A DNA stretch of 44,080 bases, from positions 1 to 44,080 of the forward strand of contig NZ_FUGE01000124.1 in assembly GCF_900162825.1 (NCBI RefSeq), read 5' to 3'. The first letter of the stretch is position 1, and the number at the start of each line of letters is the position of its first letter. Origin of the DNA: Psychrobacter piechaudii (lineage in GTDB: Bacteria > Pseudomonadota > Gammaproteobacteria > Pseudomonadales > Moraxellaceae). The position numbers were made by a program, and so were the translations under genes. The notes beneath the pieces were generated by a model. The model saw only the letters and a program-made list of their open reading frames with translations. It was not told the DNA's origin and did no database searches. Shown one piece after another: positions 17,942 to 26,953 of the stretch.

Positions 17942-19930
17942 ATGAAACAACCCCTCTCTTCAGATACTCGCCAAGAAAATCGCAGTTTTTTAAACCGCAT
18001 TTTGTTTGCTGCGCTATTTATATTCTTAGGTCTCTCAGGGCTAATGGCTCGCTATTGGTATTTACAAGTATATTCTCACGAAAAATATACCACTCAAGCT
18101 GAGAATAACCGGGTTAAGCTAATCTCAGACCCGCCTTCTCGCGGCTACATTTATGATAGGAATGGCCACTTATTAGCAGATAATAAGCCGGTATTTACCG
18201 CCATGCTTAGCCCTGATGAGGTGCAAGATCCAAAACGCACCCTTGAGTTGTTGATGCCCATTTTTGATCTGACGGATGAAGAAGTTACCGATATTTTGGC
18301 TCGTATAGAGCAAAGTAAGAATGATCCCGTCACCATTAAAATTGGTATTAATGATCAGCAGATGGCTCAATTTAGTGAGCGAAAACCTTTTTTTAAAGGG
18401 GTAAGCATTCAAAGTAAGCTCACTCGCAGCTATCCTCATGACGAATTATTTGCTCATGTGATTGGCTATGTGGGCCGGATTAATGACAAAGAGTCTAAAG
18501 AAATTGATAAAGAGCGTTATGCGGGGACAGACCTCATTGGTAAAATTGGTATTGAGAAATACTATGAGGATTTACTGTTAGGTAAAGCAGGCCATCAAGC
18601 GGTGGAGACCAACGTTCATGGTGATATTTTACGTAAGTTGGACAACACCCCGCCCGTGCCTGGTAATGATATCTACCTTAGCTTAGATTATGGACTGCAA
18701 AAAGTAGCGCAAGATCAGCTAAATGGCCGTAGAGGAGCCATTGTTGCCATTGACCCCCAAAATGGCGATGTACTGGCGTTTGTAAGTAACCCAAGCTTTG
18801 ATCCCAACCCTTTTATTTCAGGTATCTCGTTCAAGGATTATGGCGCCCTACGCGACGATCCTGATCAGCCCCTTTATAACCGAGCTTTACAAGGGATGTA
18901 CCCTCCTGCCTCTACCATTAAACCCTTTGAAGGACTGGGTGTGATTCATTATGGCCTAATGGGCTGGAATGACACCATTTATGATCCAGGCTACTTTACT
19001 TTACCAGGAGATAGCCACCGCTTCCGTGACTGGAAAAAAGGCGGGCATGGTACGGTTAACCTTACCAAATCCATCGTGATGTCGGTAGATACCTACTATT
19101 ATAAGCTGTCGTATCAAATGGGTATCCAACGCTTACATGATTGGATGGTTCGTTTCGGATTTGGTAGCCCCACAGGAATTGACTTACCCAATGAGAAAGC
19201 AGGGGTAATGCCGTCCCCCCAATGGAAAATGGATACTTATGACAAAGCTTGGCTCCCTGGTGAGACCATCTCAGTCAGTATTGGTCAAGGCTACTTCTTA
19301 GCCACCCCTTTACAAGTAGCCAATGCCACTGCGATGACCGCTAACTTAGGAAAAAAGCTGACACCCCATATGTTGAAACGCTCAGAAGGCGCGGCGGAAG
19401 TTCACCCTATCGATAGACCTACTGGTACCATTGATTTCAATGGGACTGAGGCTGACTGGTTAAAGATGCGTGATGCTATGGAAGAAACCATTAAACGAGG
19501 CACAGGGAGAGGCATCTATACCAACCGCTACCGGATTGCTGGTAAAACGGGGACTGCCCAAGTTAAATCTATTGCTCAAGGTAAAAGCTATAACAAGGCG
19601 GCCTTAGATAAGCGTCACTGGGACCATGCTTGGTTTACAGGCTTTGCTCCTGTTGAAGATCCACAAATTGCGGTAGCTGTCTTAGTAGAAAACGGCGGTG
19701 GCGGTAGCTCAACGGCGGCTCCTATTGGCCGAGCTTTATTTGATTACTGGATGCTACGTCGACCCAATGACCCTATTAATCCTCCTAGTGCAGAGGAGTT
19801 AGAGATCATCAGAGCAGAGAAAGCAGCCGCCAAGGCGCAGTTAGATGCTGAGCGTGAAGCAAAAGAAGCTTTAGAAGAAAAGGCAAAACAGGCTGAGGCC
19901 AATAAGCCTGAAACAAAACCAACCACCTAA
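17942..19930 (+). CDS. mrdA: Penicillin-binding protein 2 (elongasome transpeptidase)
   Basis: A class B PBP that cross-links peptidoglycan during cell elongation, working with RodA. An N-terminal transmembrane anchor (about 15-38) is followed by the dimerisation domain (SDPPSRGYIYDRNGHLLADN). The transpeptidase motifs are STIK (S324 to K327), SVD (in MSVDTYYYKL) and KTGTAQ (K535). I start at ATG 17942 because the product then aligns with the E. coli PBP2 N-terminus; the frame stays open to a TTG at 17861 without support. The C-terminus carries an extra Ala/Glu/Lys-rich tail of about 45 residues, probably a coiled coil. The usual partner rodA is not adjacent. Confidence 0.95.
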   Translation: MKQPLSSDTRQENRSFLNRILFAALFIFLGLSGLMARYWYLQVYSHEKYTTQAENNRVKLISDPPSRGYIYDRNGHLLADNKPVFTAMLSPDEVQDPKRTLELLMPIFDLTDEEVTDILARIEQSKNDPVTIKIGINDQQMAQFSERKPFFKGVSIQSKLTRSYPHDELFAHVIGYVGRINDKESKEIDKERYAGTDLIGKIGIEKYYEDLLLGKAGHQAVETNVHGDILRKLDNTPPVPGNDIYLSLDYGLQKVAQDQLNGRRGAIVAIDPQNGDVLAFVSNPSFDPNPFISGISFKDYGALRDDPDQPLYNRALQGMYPPASTIKPFEGLGVIHYGLMGWNDTIYDPGYFTLPGDSHRFRDWKKGGHGTVNLTKSIVMSVDTYYYKLSYQMGIQRLHDWMVRFGFGSPTGIDLPNEKAGVMPSPQWKMDTYDKAWLPGETISVSIGQGYFLATPLQVANATAMTANLGKKLTPHMLKRSEGAAEVHPIDRPTGTIDFNGTEADWLKMRDAMEETIKRGTGRGIYTNRYRIAGKTGTAQVKSIAQGKSYNKAALDKRHWDHAWFTGFAPVEDPQIAVAVLVENGGGGSSTAAPIGRALFDYWMLRRPNDPINPPSAEELEIIRAEKAAAKAQLDAEREAKEALEEKAKQAEANKPETKPTT

Positions 19931-20044
19931 CCCCTAAACACTGACTTATGTCATTCAAAGCGCTTAAAGCATATAGACATAAGACTTTAATGAAATCAAA
20001 ATGTGTCTAAAAACACGTGAATACTGTATTTAAAGGTCAAGGCA

Positions 20045-20818
20045 ATGAACGCCAAACGAAACCGTCCCCACAAAGTTGCTGAAGCAACGCACTCTACAAA
20101 AAAGCCTGCTGGCTCTCGTCAGGCTGCTACTAGAAGCAAAGCTAAAGCAACCGGTCAAGTTCGCATCATTGGAGGTCAGTTTCGCCGTCAACTAGTCCCT
20201 TTTATAGATGCTGACGGCTTACGACCTAGCCCTGATCGGTTAAGAGAGACTCTGTTTAACTGGCTCCAGTTTGAGCTTCATGACGCCCATGTGCTAGATC
20301 TATGTGCCGGCAGTGGCGTCTTAGGCTTTGAAGCTTTATCGCGTGGAGCAAGTTGGGTCGACTTTATTGAGCTTCAGCCAAATCAAGCCAGTCTCATCTC
20401 GCAGACGGCAGAAAGACTTAAATTACCAAACGATAGCTTTCGAGTATCCTTAGGGAATGCTTTAGAGCTAATTCCCACACTGCCGAGACTAAAACCTATT
20501 AGTAACCTGCACAGCTCTGATAATAATTTAGACAGCAATACTGATAGCAGTTCTAATAAAGGGCAAGCAAACTCCCCTACTGAGACACTTTGCTATCATA
20601 TCGTCTATGTCGACCCTCCTTATGACCTTGACCTCTGGGTACCTATGCTGGATCTATTAATCGAGCATCAATTGGTTAACTCCCAAACTTTGTTCTATAT
20701 AGAAGATAAAAGAGAATTAACTCAAACTCTTGAGCAGCTGTCTTATAACTATAATGTGTTAAAACAAACTAAGATGGGGCAAGTTTTTGCAAGCCTGATT
20801 CAAATAGAGCAAATCTAA
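20045..20818 (+). CDS. rsmD: 16S rRNA (guanine(966)-N2)-methyltransferase RsmD
   Basis: Methylates G966 of 16S rRNA with SAM. Family blocks are VRIIGGQFRRQLVPF, RPSPDRLRETLFNWL, the SAM motif VLDLCAGSGVLGFEALSRGA and the catalytic DPPY (190-193). There is a basic, probably unstructured N-terminus of about 37 residues. An Asn/Ser-rich insert (about 152-180) also distinguishes it from the 198-residue E. coli enzyme. The ATG follows an AAGG. Confidence 0.95.
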   Translation: MNAKRNRPHKVAEATHSTKKPAGSRQAATRSKAKATGQVRIIGGQFRRQLVPFIDADGLRPSPDRLRETLFNWLQFELHDAHVLDLCAGSGVLGFEALSRGASWVDFIELQPNQASLISQTAERLKLPNDSFRVSLGNALELIPTLPRLKPISNLHSSDNNLDSNTDSSSNKGQANSPTETLCYHIVYVDPPYDLDLWVPMLDLLIEHQLVNSQTLFYIEDKRELTQTLEQLSYNYNVLKQTKMGQVFASLIQIEQI

Positions 20819-20903
20819 CCACCTTACTTAGGAAATATATCGCTTGTGGCCCTAAAAATAGACTATAATTTGTGCAATCAATAAGTTTTTAGCTAGGCTA
20901 AAG

Positions 20904-20943
20904 TAGTTTTTAGAGAAATAAAGTACCTTTTAGAGAAATAAAG
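20904..20943 (+). repeat. Tandem 20-base repeat upstream of rplM
   Basis: Two adjacent 20-base units (20904-20923 and 20924-20943) match at 18 positions and share TTTTAGAGAAATAAAG. They lie about 20-60 bases before the predicted rplM promoter, where an activator or UP-element-like sequence would sit. Confidence 0.6.
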
Positions 20944-20964
20944 CCTTCTATTTACAATCTTATA

Positions 20965-20993
20965 TTGCTTTTTTTGTAGCCAATGACTACAAT
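20965..20993 (+). promoter_or_regulatory. Predicted promoter of rplM-rpsI
   Basis: TTGCTT (20965-20970), 17-base spacer, TACAAT (20988-20993). The spacer and -10 contain an inverted repeat TTGTAG-N7-CTACAA (20974-20992). Transcription would begin near 21000, giving a leader of about 100 bases. Confidence 0.45.
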
Positions 20994-21007
20994 GTGCGTC
21001 TGTTTTT

Positions 21008-21080
21008 TGAGAGCCCCGTTTCCCCCAACACTCTCAACGACAGTGAAGCAGTTTAGCTGTTTCACAGATAACTGCTTCAC
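21008..21080 (+). promoter_or_regulatory. Structured leader of rplM-rpsI
   Basis: A first hairpin TGAGAG (21008-21013) with CTCTCA (21031-21036) encloses a C-rich loop. Next, GTGAAGCAG (21043-21051) can pair with CTGTTTCAC (21057-21065, one G-U pair) or with CTGCTTCAC (21072-21080, extended by AA to an 11-base stem). The two pairings exclude each other. Autogenous control by L13 is known in E. coli; a similar role here is inferred. Confidence 0.45.
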
Positions 21081-21101
21081 TTGATAACTTAAGGTTTAAT
21101 C

Positions 21102-21530
21102 ATGAAAACACAAAGTGCAAAGCCCGCTGAGGTTACTCACGATTGGTATATCGTCGATGCTGAAGGTAAAACTTTAGGTCGCCTTGCCACTCAAATCGCT
21201 CATCGCCTTCGCGGTAAGCATAAGCCATCTTTCACTCCGCACGTAGATACTGGCGATTATATCGTTGTTATCAATGCAGACAAGATTGCTGTAACTGGTA
21301 AGAAAGCCCAAGACAAAAAATACTATCGTCACAGTGGCTACCCTGGCGGCATCAAAGAGACTAACTTCACTAAGTTAATCGCTCATAAGCCAGAAGAAGT
21401 TCTTTTGAAAGCCGTAAAAGGTATGTTACCTAAAGGCCCTCTTGGTTATGCTACCATTAAGAAGTTGAAGCTATACGCTGGTACTGAGCATCCACATGCC
21501 GCCCAGCAGCCTAAAGAACTAGACATCTAA
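21102..21530 (+). CDS. rplM: 50S ribosomal protein L13
   Basis: Recognised by the full-length L13 pattern: [55 protein letters not shown] and the signature [11 protein letters not shown]. At 142 residues it is of normal length. It has a TAAGG ribosome site and is followed 21 bases later by rpsI in the usual two-gene operon. Confidence 0.98.
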   Translation: MKTQSAKPAEVTHDWYIVDAEGKTLGRLATQIAHRLRGKHKPSFTPHVDTGDYIVVINADKIAVTGKKAQDKKYYRHSGYPGGIKETNFTKLIAHKPEEVLLKAVKGMLPKGPLGYATIKKLKLYAGTEHPHAAQQPKELDI

Positions 21531-21551
21531 TCGCATAATCAGGAGTAAGTT

Positions 21552-21938
21552 ATGGAACGCAATTACGGAACTGGTCGTCGTAAAACGTCAACTGCCCGTG
21601 TCTTTTTATCAAAAGGTACTGGTAATATCGTTATCAACGGCAAACCACTTGATGAATACTTCGGTCGTGAAACTTCACGCATGGTTGTTCGTCAGCCACT
21701 AGAATTACTTGATTCAGCTGAGTCATATGATATCTACGCTACTGTTAAAGGTGGTGGTATCAATGGTCAAGCCGGTGCTATCCGTCATGGTATCACTCGC
21801 GCGCTAATCGAGTCTGACGAAACTCTTAAGCCTGCTCTTAAAGAAGCTGGTTTCGTTACTCGTGACTCACGTCAAGTTGAACGTAAGAAATTGGGTCTAC
21901 GCAAAGCGCGTAAACGTCCTCAATTCTCTAAGCGTTAA
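21552..21938 (+). CDS. rpsI: 30S ribosomal protein S9
   Basis: S9 signatures: [15 protein letters not shown] at the N-terminus, [19 protein letters not shown] in the middle and the tail [17 protein letters not shown], whose terminal Arg reaches the P-site tRNA. It has 128 residues. AGGAG precedes the ATG. Confidence 0.98.
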   Translation: MERNYGTGRRKTSTARVFLSKGTGNIVINGKPLDEYFGRETSRMVVRQPLELLDSAESYDIYATVKGGGINGQAGAIRHGITRALIESDETLKPALKEAGFVTRDSRQVERKKLGLRKARKRPQFSKR

Positions 21939-21979
21939 TTTATTTGATAGGCAGTGTGGTATTTGCTTATTTAATATTA

Positions 21980-22012
21980 AAAAAACCCTTGTTGACTCAA
22001 GGGTTTTTTTAT
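21980..22012 (+). terminator. Terminator of rplM-rpsI
   Basis: CCCTTG/CAAGGG stem with A-run before and seven Ts after; loop TTGACT. Confidence 0.9.
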
Positions 22013-22245
22013 TTTTACAGATGCGAATTTATTTTATTAATAAAATAGCTTAGAATAGACACAATTAGTAATATTAGGCAAAGCCAATGTAACCCAACAT
22101 TTATTATTAATGATAAATAGCATTATGGAATTAAACGTTATTGTCTTCTTATTGCATTGGGTTTTACATACCAGTATGAAAAGTAGCGAGTACCTTATAT
22201 ACTAAGCCTCGTCTTTTCATGACTTTTATCTGGAGGAAGTTTTTA

Positions 22246-22830
22246 ATGAGCCATGCCGAAGGCGTCAACATAAAACGCCGTAGAGTTCTGATCGCTTCAA
22301 CTGCTGCTATAGGCGCAGTTGGGGTTGCTTCGGTGGCCACACCATTCGTGCGCTCTTGGTATCCAAGTGCGAAGGCCGAAGCTGCAGGTGCTGCCGTTAC
22401 ACAAGACATTAGTGCTATCGAAGATGGCCAAATGATTGTGGTTAAATATCGCGGTAAGCCAATTTTTGTCGTTAAGCGTACCGAAGAGATGGTGGCTAAC
22501 TTAGAGAAGGTAACCCCTCAGCTAAGTGATCCCAATTCGGATGCTTCAGTACAGCCTGAATATGCCAAGAACGCTACTCGCTCACGTGAGCCTAGCGTTT
22601 TAGTTGTGGAAGGTGTTTGTACCCATCTAGGGTGTGCCCCTAACTACCGTCCAGAAGTAGGTGCTGCTGATTTAGGTGGTAATAGCTGGTTCGGCGGATT
22701 CTTCTGCCCTTGCCATGGCTCAAAATACGACCTAGCTGGCCGTGTTTACAGTGGTGTTCCTGCTCCGACTAACTTACCAGTACCAGAATACAGCGTAGAT
22801 GGTCCTATCTTAACTGTTGGGGAGGCGTAA
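22246..22830 (+). CDS. petA: Ubiquinol-cytochrome c reductase iron-sulfur (Rieske) subunit
   Basis: The Rieske protein of the bc1 complex, which passes electrons from ubiquinol to cytochrome c1. A twin-arginine-type N-terminus (NIKRRRVLIAST, residues 8-19) leads into a transmembrane anchor. The cluster ligands are CTHLGC (C125, H127, C130) and CPCHGS (C154, C156, H157). The start is ATG 22246, with GGAGG at proper spacing; the upstream ATG at 22219 has no ribosome site. First gene of petABC. Confidence 0.96.
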   Translation: MSHAEGVNIKRRRVLIASTAAIGAVGVASVATPFVRSWYPSAKAEAAGAAVTQDISAIEDGQMIVVKYRGKPIFVVKRTEEMVANLEKVTPQLSDPNSDASVQPEYAKNATRSREPSVLVVEGVCTHLGCAPNYRPEVGAADLGGNSWFGGFFCPCHGSKYDLAGRVYSGVPAPTNLPVPEYSVDGPILTVGEA

Positions 22831-22832
22831 TC

Positions 22833-24059
22833 ATGAGTTTTGGTAAAAAAATGATGAGTTGGGTTGATGCCCGCTTCCCTGCTACTGAGACCTATGAATA
22901 TCATATGTCAAAGTACTACGCGCCAAAAAACTTTAACTTTTGGTACTTCTTCGGTGTGTTATCGATGATTGTGTTGGTCAACCAGTTAGTAACTGGTATT
23001 TGGCTAACCATGATGTTTAACCCAAGTGCTGAAGGCGCGTTTGCCTCTGTTGAATACATCATGCGTGATGTTAAAGGCGGTTGGTTGATTCGTTATATGC
23101 ACTCTACGGGTGCTTCTGCCTTCTTCGTAGTGGTCTACCTACACATGTTCCGCGGTATGCTCTATGGCTCCTATAAGAAGCCTCGTGAGCTTATTTGGTT
23201 AATTGGTATGGGTATCTACCTATGTCTAATGGCGGAAGGCTTCTTCGGTTATCTATTACCTTGGGGTAACATGTCATTCTGGGGGGCTCAGGTTATTCTT
23301 AACTTACCTGCAGCTATTCCTGTTATCGGTGATGGCCTTGCTGAATGGGTTCGTGGTGACTACCTAATCTCTGGTATTACTCTAAACCGTTTCTTCGCCC
23401 TTCACGTTGTGGCAATTCCTCTGGTATTAGTGGGTCTAGTATTTATTCACTTAGTAGCCCTACACCACGTGGGTTCAAACAACCCTGACGGCGTTGATAT
23501 CAAAAAGCTTAAAGATAAAAATGGTGTGCCTTTAGACGGCGTTCCATTCCATCCTTACTACACTGTGCATGACATGGTTGGTATCGTGGTATTCTTCATT
23601 ATCTTCTTTGCTGTGATCTTCTTCTTCCCAGAAGGCGGTGGTTTCTTCTTAGAAAAACCAAACTTTGAAGCGGCAAACGCTCTGAAAACCCCACCACACA
23701 TTGCACCAGTTTGGTACTACACGCCATTCTATGCAATCTTACGTGCGGTTCCAGATAAGTTAGGTGGTGTTATTGCCATGGGTGGCGCGATTGCTATGCT
23801 ATTCTTACTACCTTGGTTAGACCGTTCACCTGTGAAGTCTATTCGTTACAAAGGTATCTTATCTAAGATTGCTCTAGGTATCTTCGTGGTTAGCTTCTTA
23901 GTATTAGGTTACTTAGGTGTGGCCCCTGCTACTCCAGTTAACACTATCCTAGGTCGTATCTTTACTATCTTGTACTTCTTATATTTCTTATTGATGCCAA
24001 TTTACACATCAATTGAGACATGTAAGCAGCCACCTGAACGCGTTACTGGAGGTCACTAA
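22833..24059 (+). CDS. petB: Cytochrome b of the bc1 complex
   Basis: Integral membrane subunit carrying the two b haems and the quinone sites. Haem-ligand helices are RYMHSTGASAFFVVVYLHMFRG and FFALHVVAIPLVLVGLVFIHLVALHH. The quinol-site tetrad reads PVWY (APVWYYTPFYAILRAVP) rather than the mitochondrial PEWY, a variant I recall from other gammaproteobacteria. At 408 residues it is a full-length single-polypeptide cytochrome b. It starts two bases after petA and shares its last base with the petC start (TAATG). Confidence 0.97.
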   Translation: MSFGKKMMSWVDARFPATETYEYHMSKYYAPKNFNFWYFFGVLSMIVLVNQLVTGIWLTMMFNPSAEGAFASVEYIMRDVKGGWLIRYMHSTGASAFFVVVYLHMFRGMLYGSYKKPRELIWLIGMGIYLCLMAEGFFGYLLPWGNMSFWGAQVILNLPAAIPVIGDGLAEWVRGDYLISGITLNRFFALHVVAIPLVLVGLVFIHLVALHHVGSNNPDGVDIKKLKDKNGVPLDGVPFHPYYTVHDMVGIVVFFIIFFAVIFFFPEGGGFFLEKPNFEAANALKTPPHIAPVWYYTPFYAILRAVPDKLGGVIAMGGAIAMLFLLPWLDRSPVKSIRYKGILSKIALGIFVVSFLVLGYLGVAPATPVNTILGRIFTILYFLYFLLMPIYTSIETCKQPPERVTGGH

Positions 24060-24778
24060 TGAGTGCTTTAACTAAATCATTGACCGGCTTCGGACTTGGT
24101 GTTGCTCTAACACTAGCCGCCACCACATCTGCCCAAGCGGCAGGTGGTGAGGGCTGTGGTACCTTCACTAACGCTGATGGGGTTGAAGAACACCTAGCTT
24201 GTAGTACTGCGCCAATCGACTTTGCTAACAAAGGGTCATTGCAACGTGGTGCTACCATGTTCATGAACTACTGTGCTGGCTGTCACACTGCTAAATACGT
24301 GCGTCATTCTCGTATTGCTCAAGATTTAGAGATTCCACCTGAACTGGTTGAAAAATACTTATTGGTGACCTCTGATCAGATCGGTGATCATATCGATAAC
24401 GGTGTTGATCCAGACATTCAAGCCGGTTGGTTCGGTGCACCACCGCCAGACTTATCGCTAGAAACTCGCTTACGTAGTGATGATTGGGTTTATACCTACC
24501 TACTAAGCTTCTACGAAGATCCAAGCCGTCCTTGGGGTGCCAACAACTTGGTACTACAGAACGCAGCGATGCCTCACGTTCTAATTAATTTACAGAATGA
24601 GTTAGGCGAAGAAGAATATCGTAGCCGTGTGGGTGATCTAGTAAACTTCATGGCTTGGATGGCAGAGCCTGTTCGTGAAGACCGTAAGCGTTATGGTTTC
24701 TTCGTGATCATCTTCTTATTAATTTTATTAATCCCAGTTTATCTATTGAATAAAGAGTTCTGGAAAGACGTCAAATAA
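24059..24778 (+). CDS. petC: Cytochrome c1
   Basis: The c-type haem subunit of the bc1 complex. A signal peptide ends near TSAQA (about residue 27). The haem motif is CAGCH (72-76), the probable axial Met is in AAMPHVL, and there is a C-terminal membrane anchor (FFVIIFLLILLIPVYLL). GGAGG lies just upstream, inside the end of petB. Its haem attachment would require the Ccm system encoded earlier in the window. Confidence 0.96.
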   Translation: MSALTKSLTGFGLGVALTLAATTSAQAAGGEGCGTFTNADGVEEHLACSTAPIDFANKGSLQRGATMFMNYCAGCHTAKYVRHSRIAQDLEIPPELVEKYLLVTSDQIGDHIDNGVDPDIQAGWFGAPPPDLSLETRLRSDDWVYTYLLSFYEDPSRPWGANNLVLQNAAMPHVLINLQNELGEEEYRSRVGDLVNFMAWMAEPVREDRKRYGFFVIIFLLILLIPVYLLNKEFWKDVK

Positions 24779-24813
24779 TCTCTCCTAGCTTTTAATAAGT
24801 ATAGAGAACTGAG

Positions 24814-24845
24814 AAAAAAGACGATAGAAATCTATCGTCTTTTTT
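24814..24845 (+). terminator. Terminator of petABC
   Basis: AAAAAAGACGATAG paired with CTATCGTCTTTTTT, loop AAAT. Confidence 0.9.
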
Positions 24846-24932
24846 ATGCCTTAAGTTTGGTAAAGATTCTGCAATTGATTAACCTAGGCAGTTTGGTTAC
24901 TATGCTACTCTATTCATTGCTTTATGTAGTCT

Positions 24933-25547
24933 ATGATTGATCCTAAAGACATTCCTGACAGCCAGATTGTGCTGTATGCTGATGATGGGTACGATAGCCA
25001 TGTGGTCCGACTATTATTAGCAGAAAAAAAAGTGAAGTATTATTTATCGCTCCTTGATAGTGAACGACCAGAAGATTTGCGTCAGTTAAATCCTTACAAT
25101 ACCATTCCGGTTTTGGTACACCGCGACTTTAGCTTGTATGAGCTTAATGTCATTTTTGAGTATCTAGAAGACAGGTTCCATGGTCATAAGCTATTGCCCG
25201 ATACCCCCAAGCAAAAAGCACTACAACGTCAACTGGCTTGGCGTATCCAAAATGACTGGTTAAAGTTGGGGCGTATTTTATTAACCCATAAAGACAGCAT
25301 TAACCCGCAACAAGCTAAAATTGCAAATCAGAAGCTGTCTGATGCCTTAGTAACTTTGTCGCCAATATTTGGTCAAACCAACTATTTTATGTCGGATGAA
25401 TTTGGCTGGTGTGATGTATTGCTAGGAGCCATGCTATATCGTTTGGATGAAATGCAGATAGAACTGCCTACTCATTTATGTCGACCGCTGCTTGAGTACC
25501 AAAAGCGACTGTTTGAGCGCGACAGCTTTATACAAACCATGGCATAA
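24933..25547 (+). CDS. sspA: Stringent starvation protein A
   Basis: A glutathione S-transferase-fold protein that binds RNA polymerase and alters promoter choice under starvation or acid stress. The thioredoxin-like half has LYADDGYDSHVVRLLLAEKKV and the cis-proline NTIPVLVHRDFSLYELNVIFEYLEDRF; the helical half includes LAWRIQNDWLKLGRILL. It has 204 residues. There is no clear ribosome site before the ATG. The petABC-sspA-sspB order is common in gamma- and betaproteobacteria. Confidence 0.93.
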   Translation: MIDPKDIPDSQIVLYADDGYDSHVVRLLLAEKKVKYYLSLLDSERPEDLRQLNPYNTIPVLVHRDFSLYELNVIFEYLEDRFHGHKLLPDTPKQKALQRQLAWRIQNDWLKLGRILLTHKDSINPQQAKIANQKLSDALVTLSPIFGQTNYFMSDEFGWCDVLLGAMLYRLDEMQIELPTHLCRPLLEYQKRLFERDSFIQTMA

Positions 25548-25575
25548 ATAAATTTAAAATATAACCGAGGTTACC

Positions 25576-26022
25576 ATGACAGAAGAATTAAAATTGACCC
25601 CTACTCGCCCTTATATGATCAGAGCTTTTTATGAATGGCTAGAAGACAATTCGCTAACCCCCTATTTACTTGTTGATGCCACTCAAGATAATTTAGTGAT
25701 ACCCACAGAACACGTTCAAAACGGTCAAATTGTATTAAATATTGCCAGCCAAGCCACAGGTAATATGAATATTGATAATAACTACATTAATTTTAATGCT
25801 CGATTTGGTGGGGTTTCCCGTGAGCTGTGGATACCTATGCAGGCTGTGATGGCGCTCTTTGCTAAAGAAAATCAGTCTATCGCCATGCCATTTGACCCTG
25901 CAGAATATGAAGACTTTACCCCTGAAGATCCTGAACCTACTACTACTACTAAGTCTACTCCGGCTTCTAAAGCAGATACCATAGAGCGGGCTAAAAAAGC
26001 AGGGTTAAAAATTCTGAAATAA
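25576..26022 (+). CDS. sspB: ClpXP adaptor SspB
   Basis: Delivers ssrA-tagged peptides to ClpXP. The folded domain shows TPTRPYMIRAFYEWLEDNSLTPYL and NFNARFGGVSRELWIPMQAVMALFAKEN. A flexible Thr/Pro/Ser linker ends in the ClpX-binding tail KKAGLKILK, comparable to ALRVVK in E. coli. It lies 28 bases after sspA, so co-transcription is likely. Confidence 0.94.
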   Translation: MTEELKLTPTRPYMIRAFYEWLEDNSLTPYLLVDATQDNLVIPTEHVQNGQIVLNIASQATGNMNIDNNYINFNARFGGVSRELWIPMQAVMALFAKENQSIAMPFDPAEYEDFTPEDPEPTTTTKSTPASKADTIERAKKAGLKILK

Positions 26023-26120
26023 GTAGCTAACTAACCTTTCAAAACATTAGCTACTACTTAAAACCATTAGCTGCTATAAGTTAAGCTATCCAAATAGCAC
26101 AAAACCATTGATAATAGCGA

Positions 26121-26145
26121 GGTCTCTTTTTAGAGGCCTTTTATT
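26121..26145 (+). terminator. Terminator of sspAB
   Basis: GGTCTCT/AGAGGCC stem with G-U pairing, TTTT loop, then TTTTATTT. Confidence 0.7.
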
Positions 26146-26212
26146 TGCGCCAATAAATAATTGTCAGGTTATGACGAATAAACCACCCCATTAACTTATT
26201 GTGTGATGAAAC

Positions 26213-26848
26213 ATGCCCAGTTATTACATTACTCCAGACCTATTAATTTATCTATTTGATATGGTCGGAGTTGTTGCCTGTGCCATTGCTGGCACCCTGC
26301 TTGCACAACATAAAGGATTTGATATTGCAGGCTGTATCTTGGTCTCTATGGCCAATGCCATCGGTGGCGGTACCATTCGTGATGTGATAATCGACCGCCA
26401 TCCCTTGTTTTGGATGACAGACTTAAATTACATCATTGTGATTACCATTACCTCCTTAGTGCTTCAGATATTCTTTCATCTTTATCATAAAATCGACACT
26501 GCATTAAAGTTTTTTGATGCCATTGGTCTTGCCGCTTTTAGTGTTATTGGTCTAAAAGTTGCCCTTTCACAAGGTGTTGCCCCTGCCATTGCGGTTTTAA
26601 TGGCGGTGTGCACGGCTATAGTGGGTGGCATGGTTCGAGATATTATCTGTAATGAAATTCCTTTAGTGCTGCAAAGAGAAATTTATATTACCGCAAGTGT
26701 GATTGGCTCATGCTGTTATTTTGTGATGCAAGCCATTGGAATCGAACCCGGTATTAACGACCTGTTAACGCTGGCTATTATTTTCTTCATTCGTATATTG
26801 GCACTGATTTTCGACTGGCACTTACCGTCTATCCGCTTAGTAGATTAG
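26213..26848 (+). CDS. Trimeric intracellular cation channel (TRIC/YicG, UPF0126) family protein
   Basis: A membrane protein with about seven helices built from two copies of one unit. Each half has the Gly-rich signature: NAIGGGTIRDVIIDRHPLFW and AIVGGMVRDIICNEIPLVL. Bacterial TRIC homologues conduct K+/Na+ in vitro; the physiological role is unclear. The 211 residues match the family. The ribosome site is weak. It appears to be a single gene, convergent with recJ. Confidence 0.88.
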   Translation: MPSYYITPDLLIYLFDMVGVVACAIAGTLLAQHKGFDIAGCILVSMANAIGGGTIRDVIIDRHPLFWMTDLNYIIVITITSLVLQIFFHLYHKIDTALKFFDAIGLAAFSVIGLKVALSQGVAPAIAVLMAVCTAIVGGMVRDIICNEIPLVLQREIYITASVIGSCCYFVMQAIGIEPGINDLLTLAIIFFIRILALIFDWHLPSIRLVD

Positions 26849-26864
26849 TAGCTTGTAGAATAAA

Positions 26865-26901
26865 AAGAGCCTAAACGTCACCGCTTAGGCTCTTCATTTT
26901 T
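26865..26901. terminator. Terminator between the TRIC gene and recJ
   Basis: Ten-base stem (AAGAGCCTAA with TTAGGCTCTT), ten-base loop, then CATTTTT. The A-run on the left makes it usable from the recJ side. Confidence 0.75.
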
Positions 26902-26953
26902 GGTCGCAATTTGTTGGCTATGGTTTTATTAGCCCTAGCCTGAGCTAGGGAAT

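Noticed and set aside
22164-22409. Minus-strand ORF over the petA start, and similar antisense ORFs elsewhere
   Set aside because: They lie opposite conserved genes, have no recognisable motifs, and follow the codon pattern of the real gene on the other strand.
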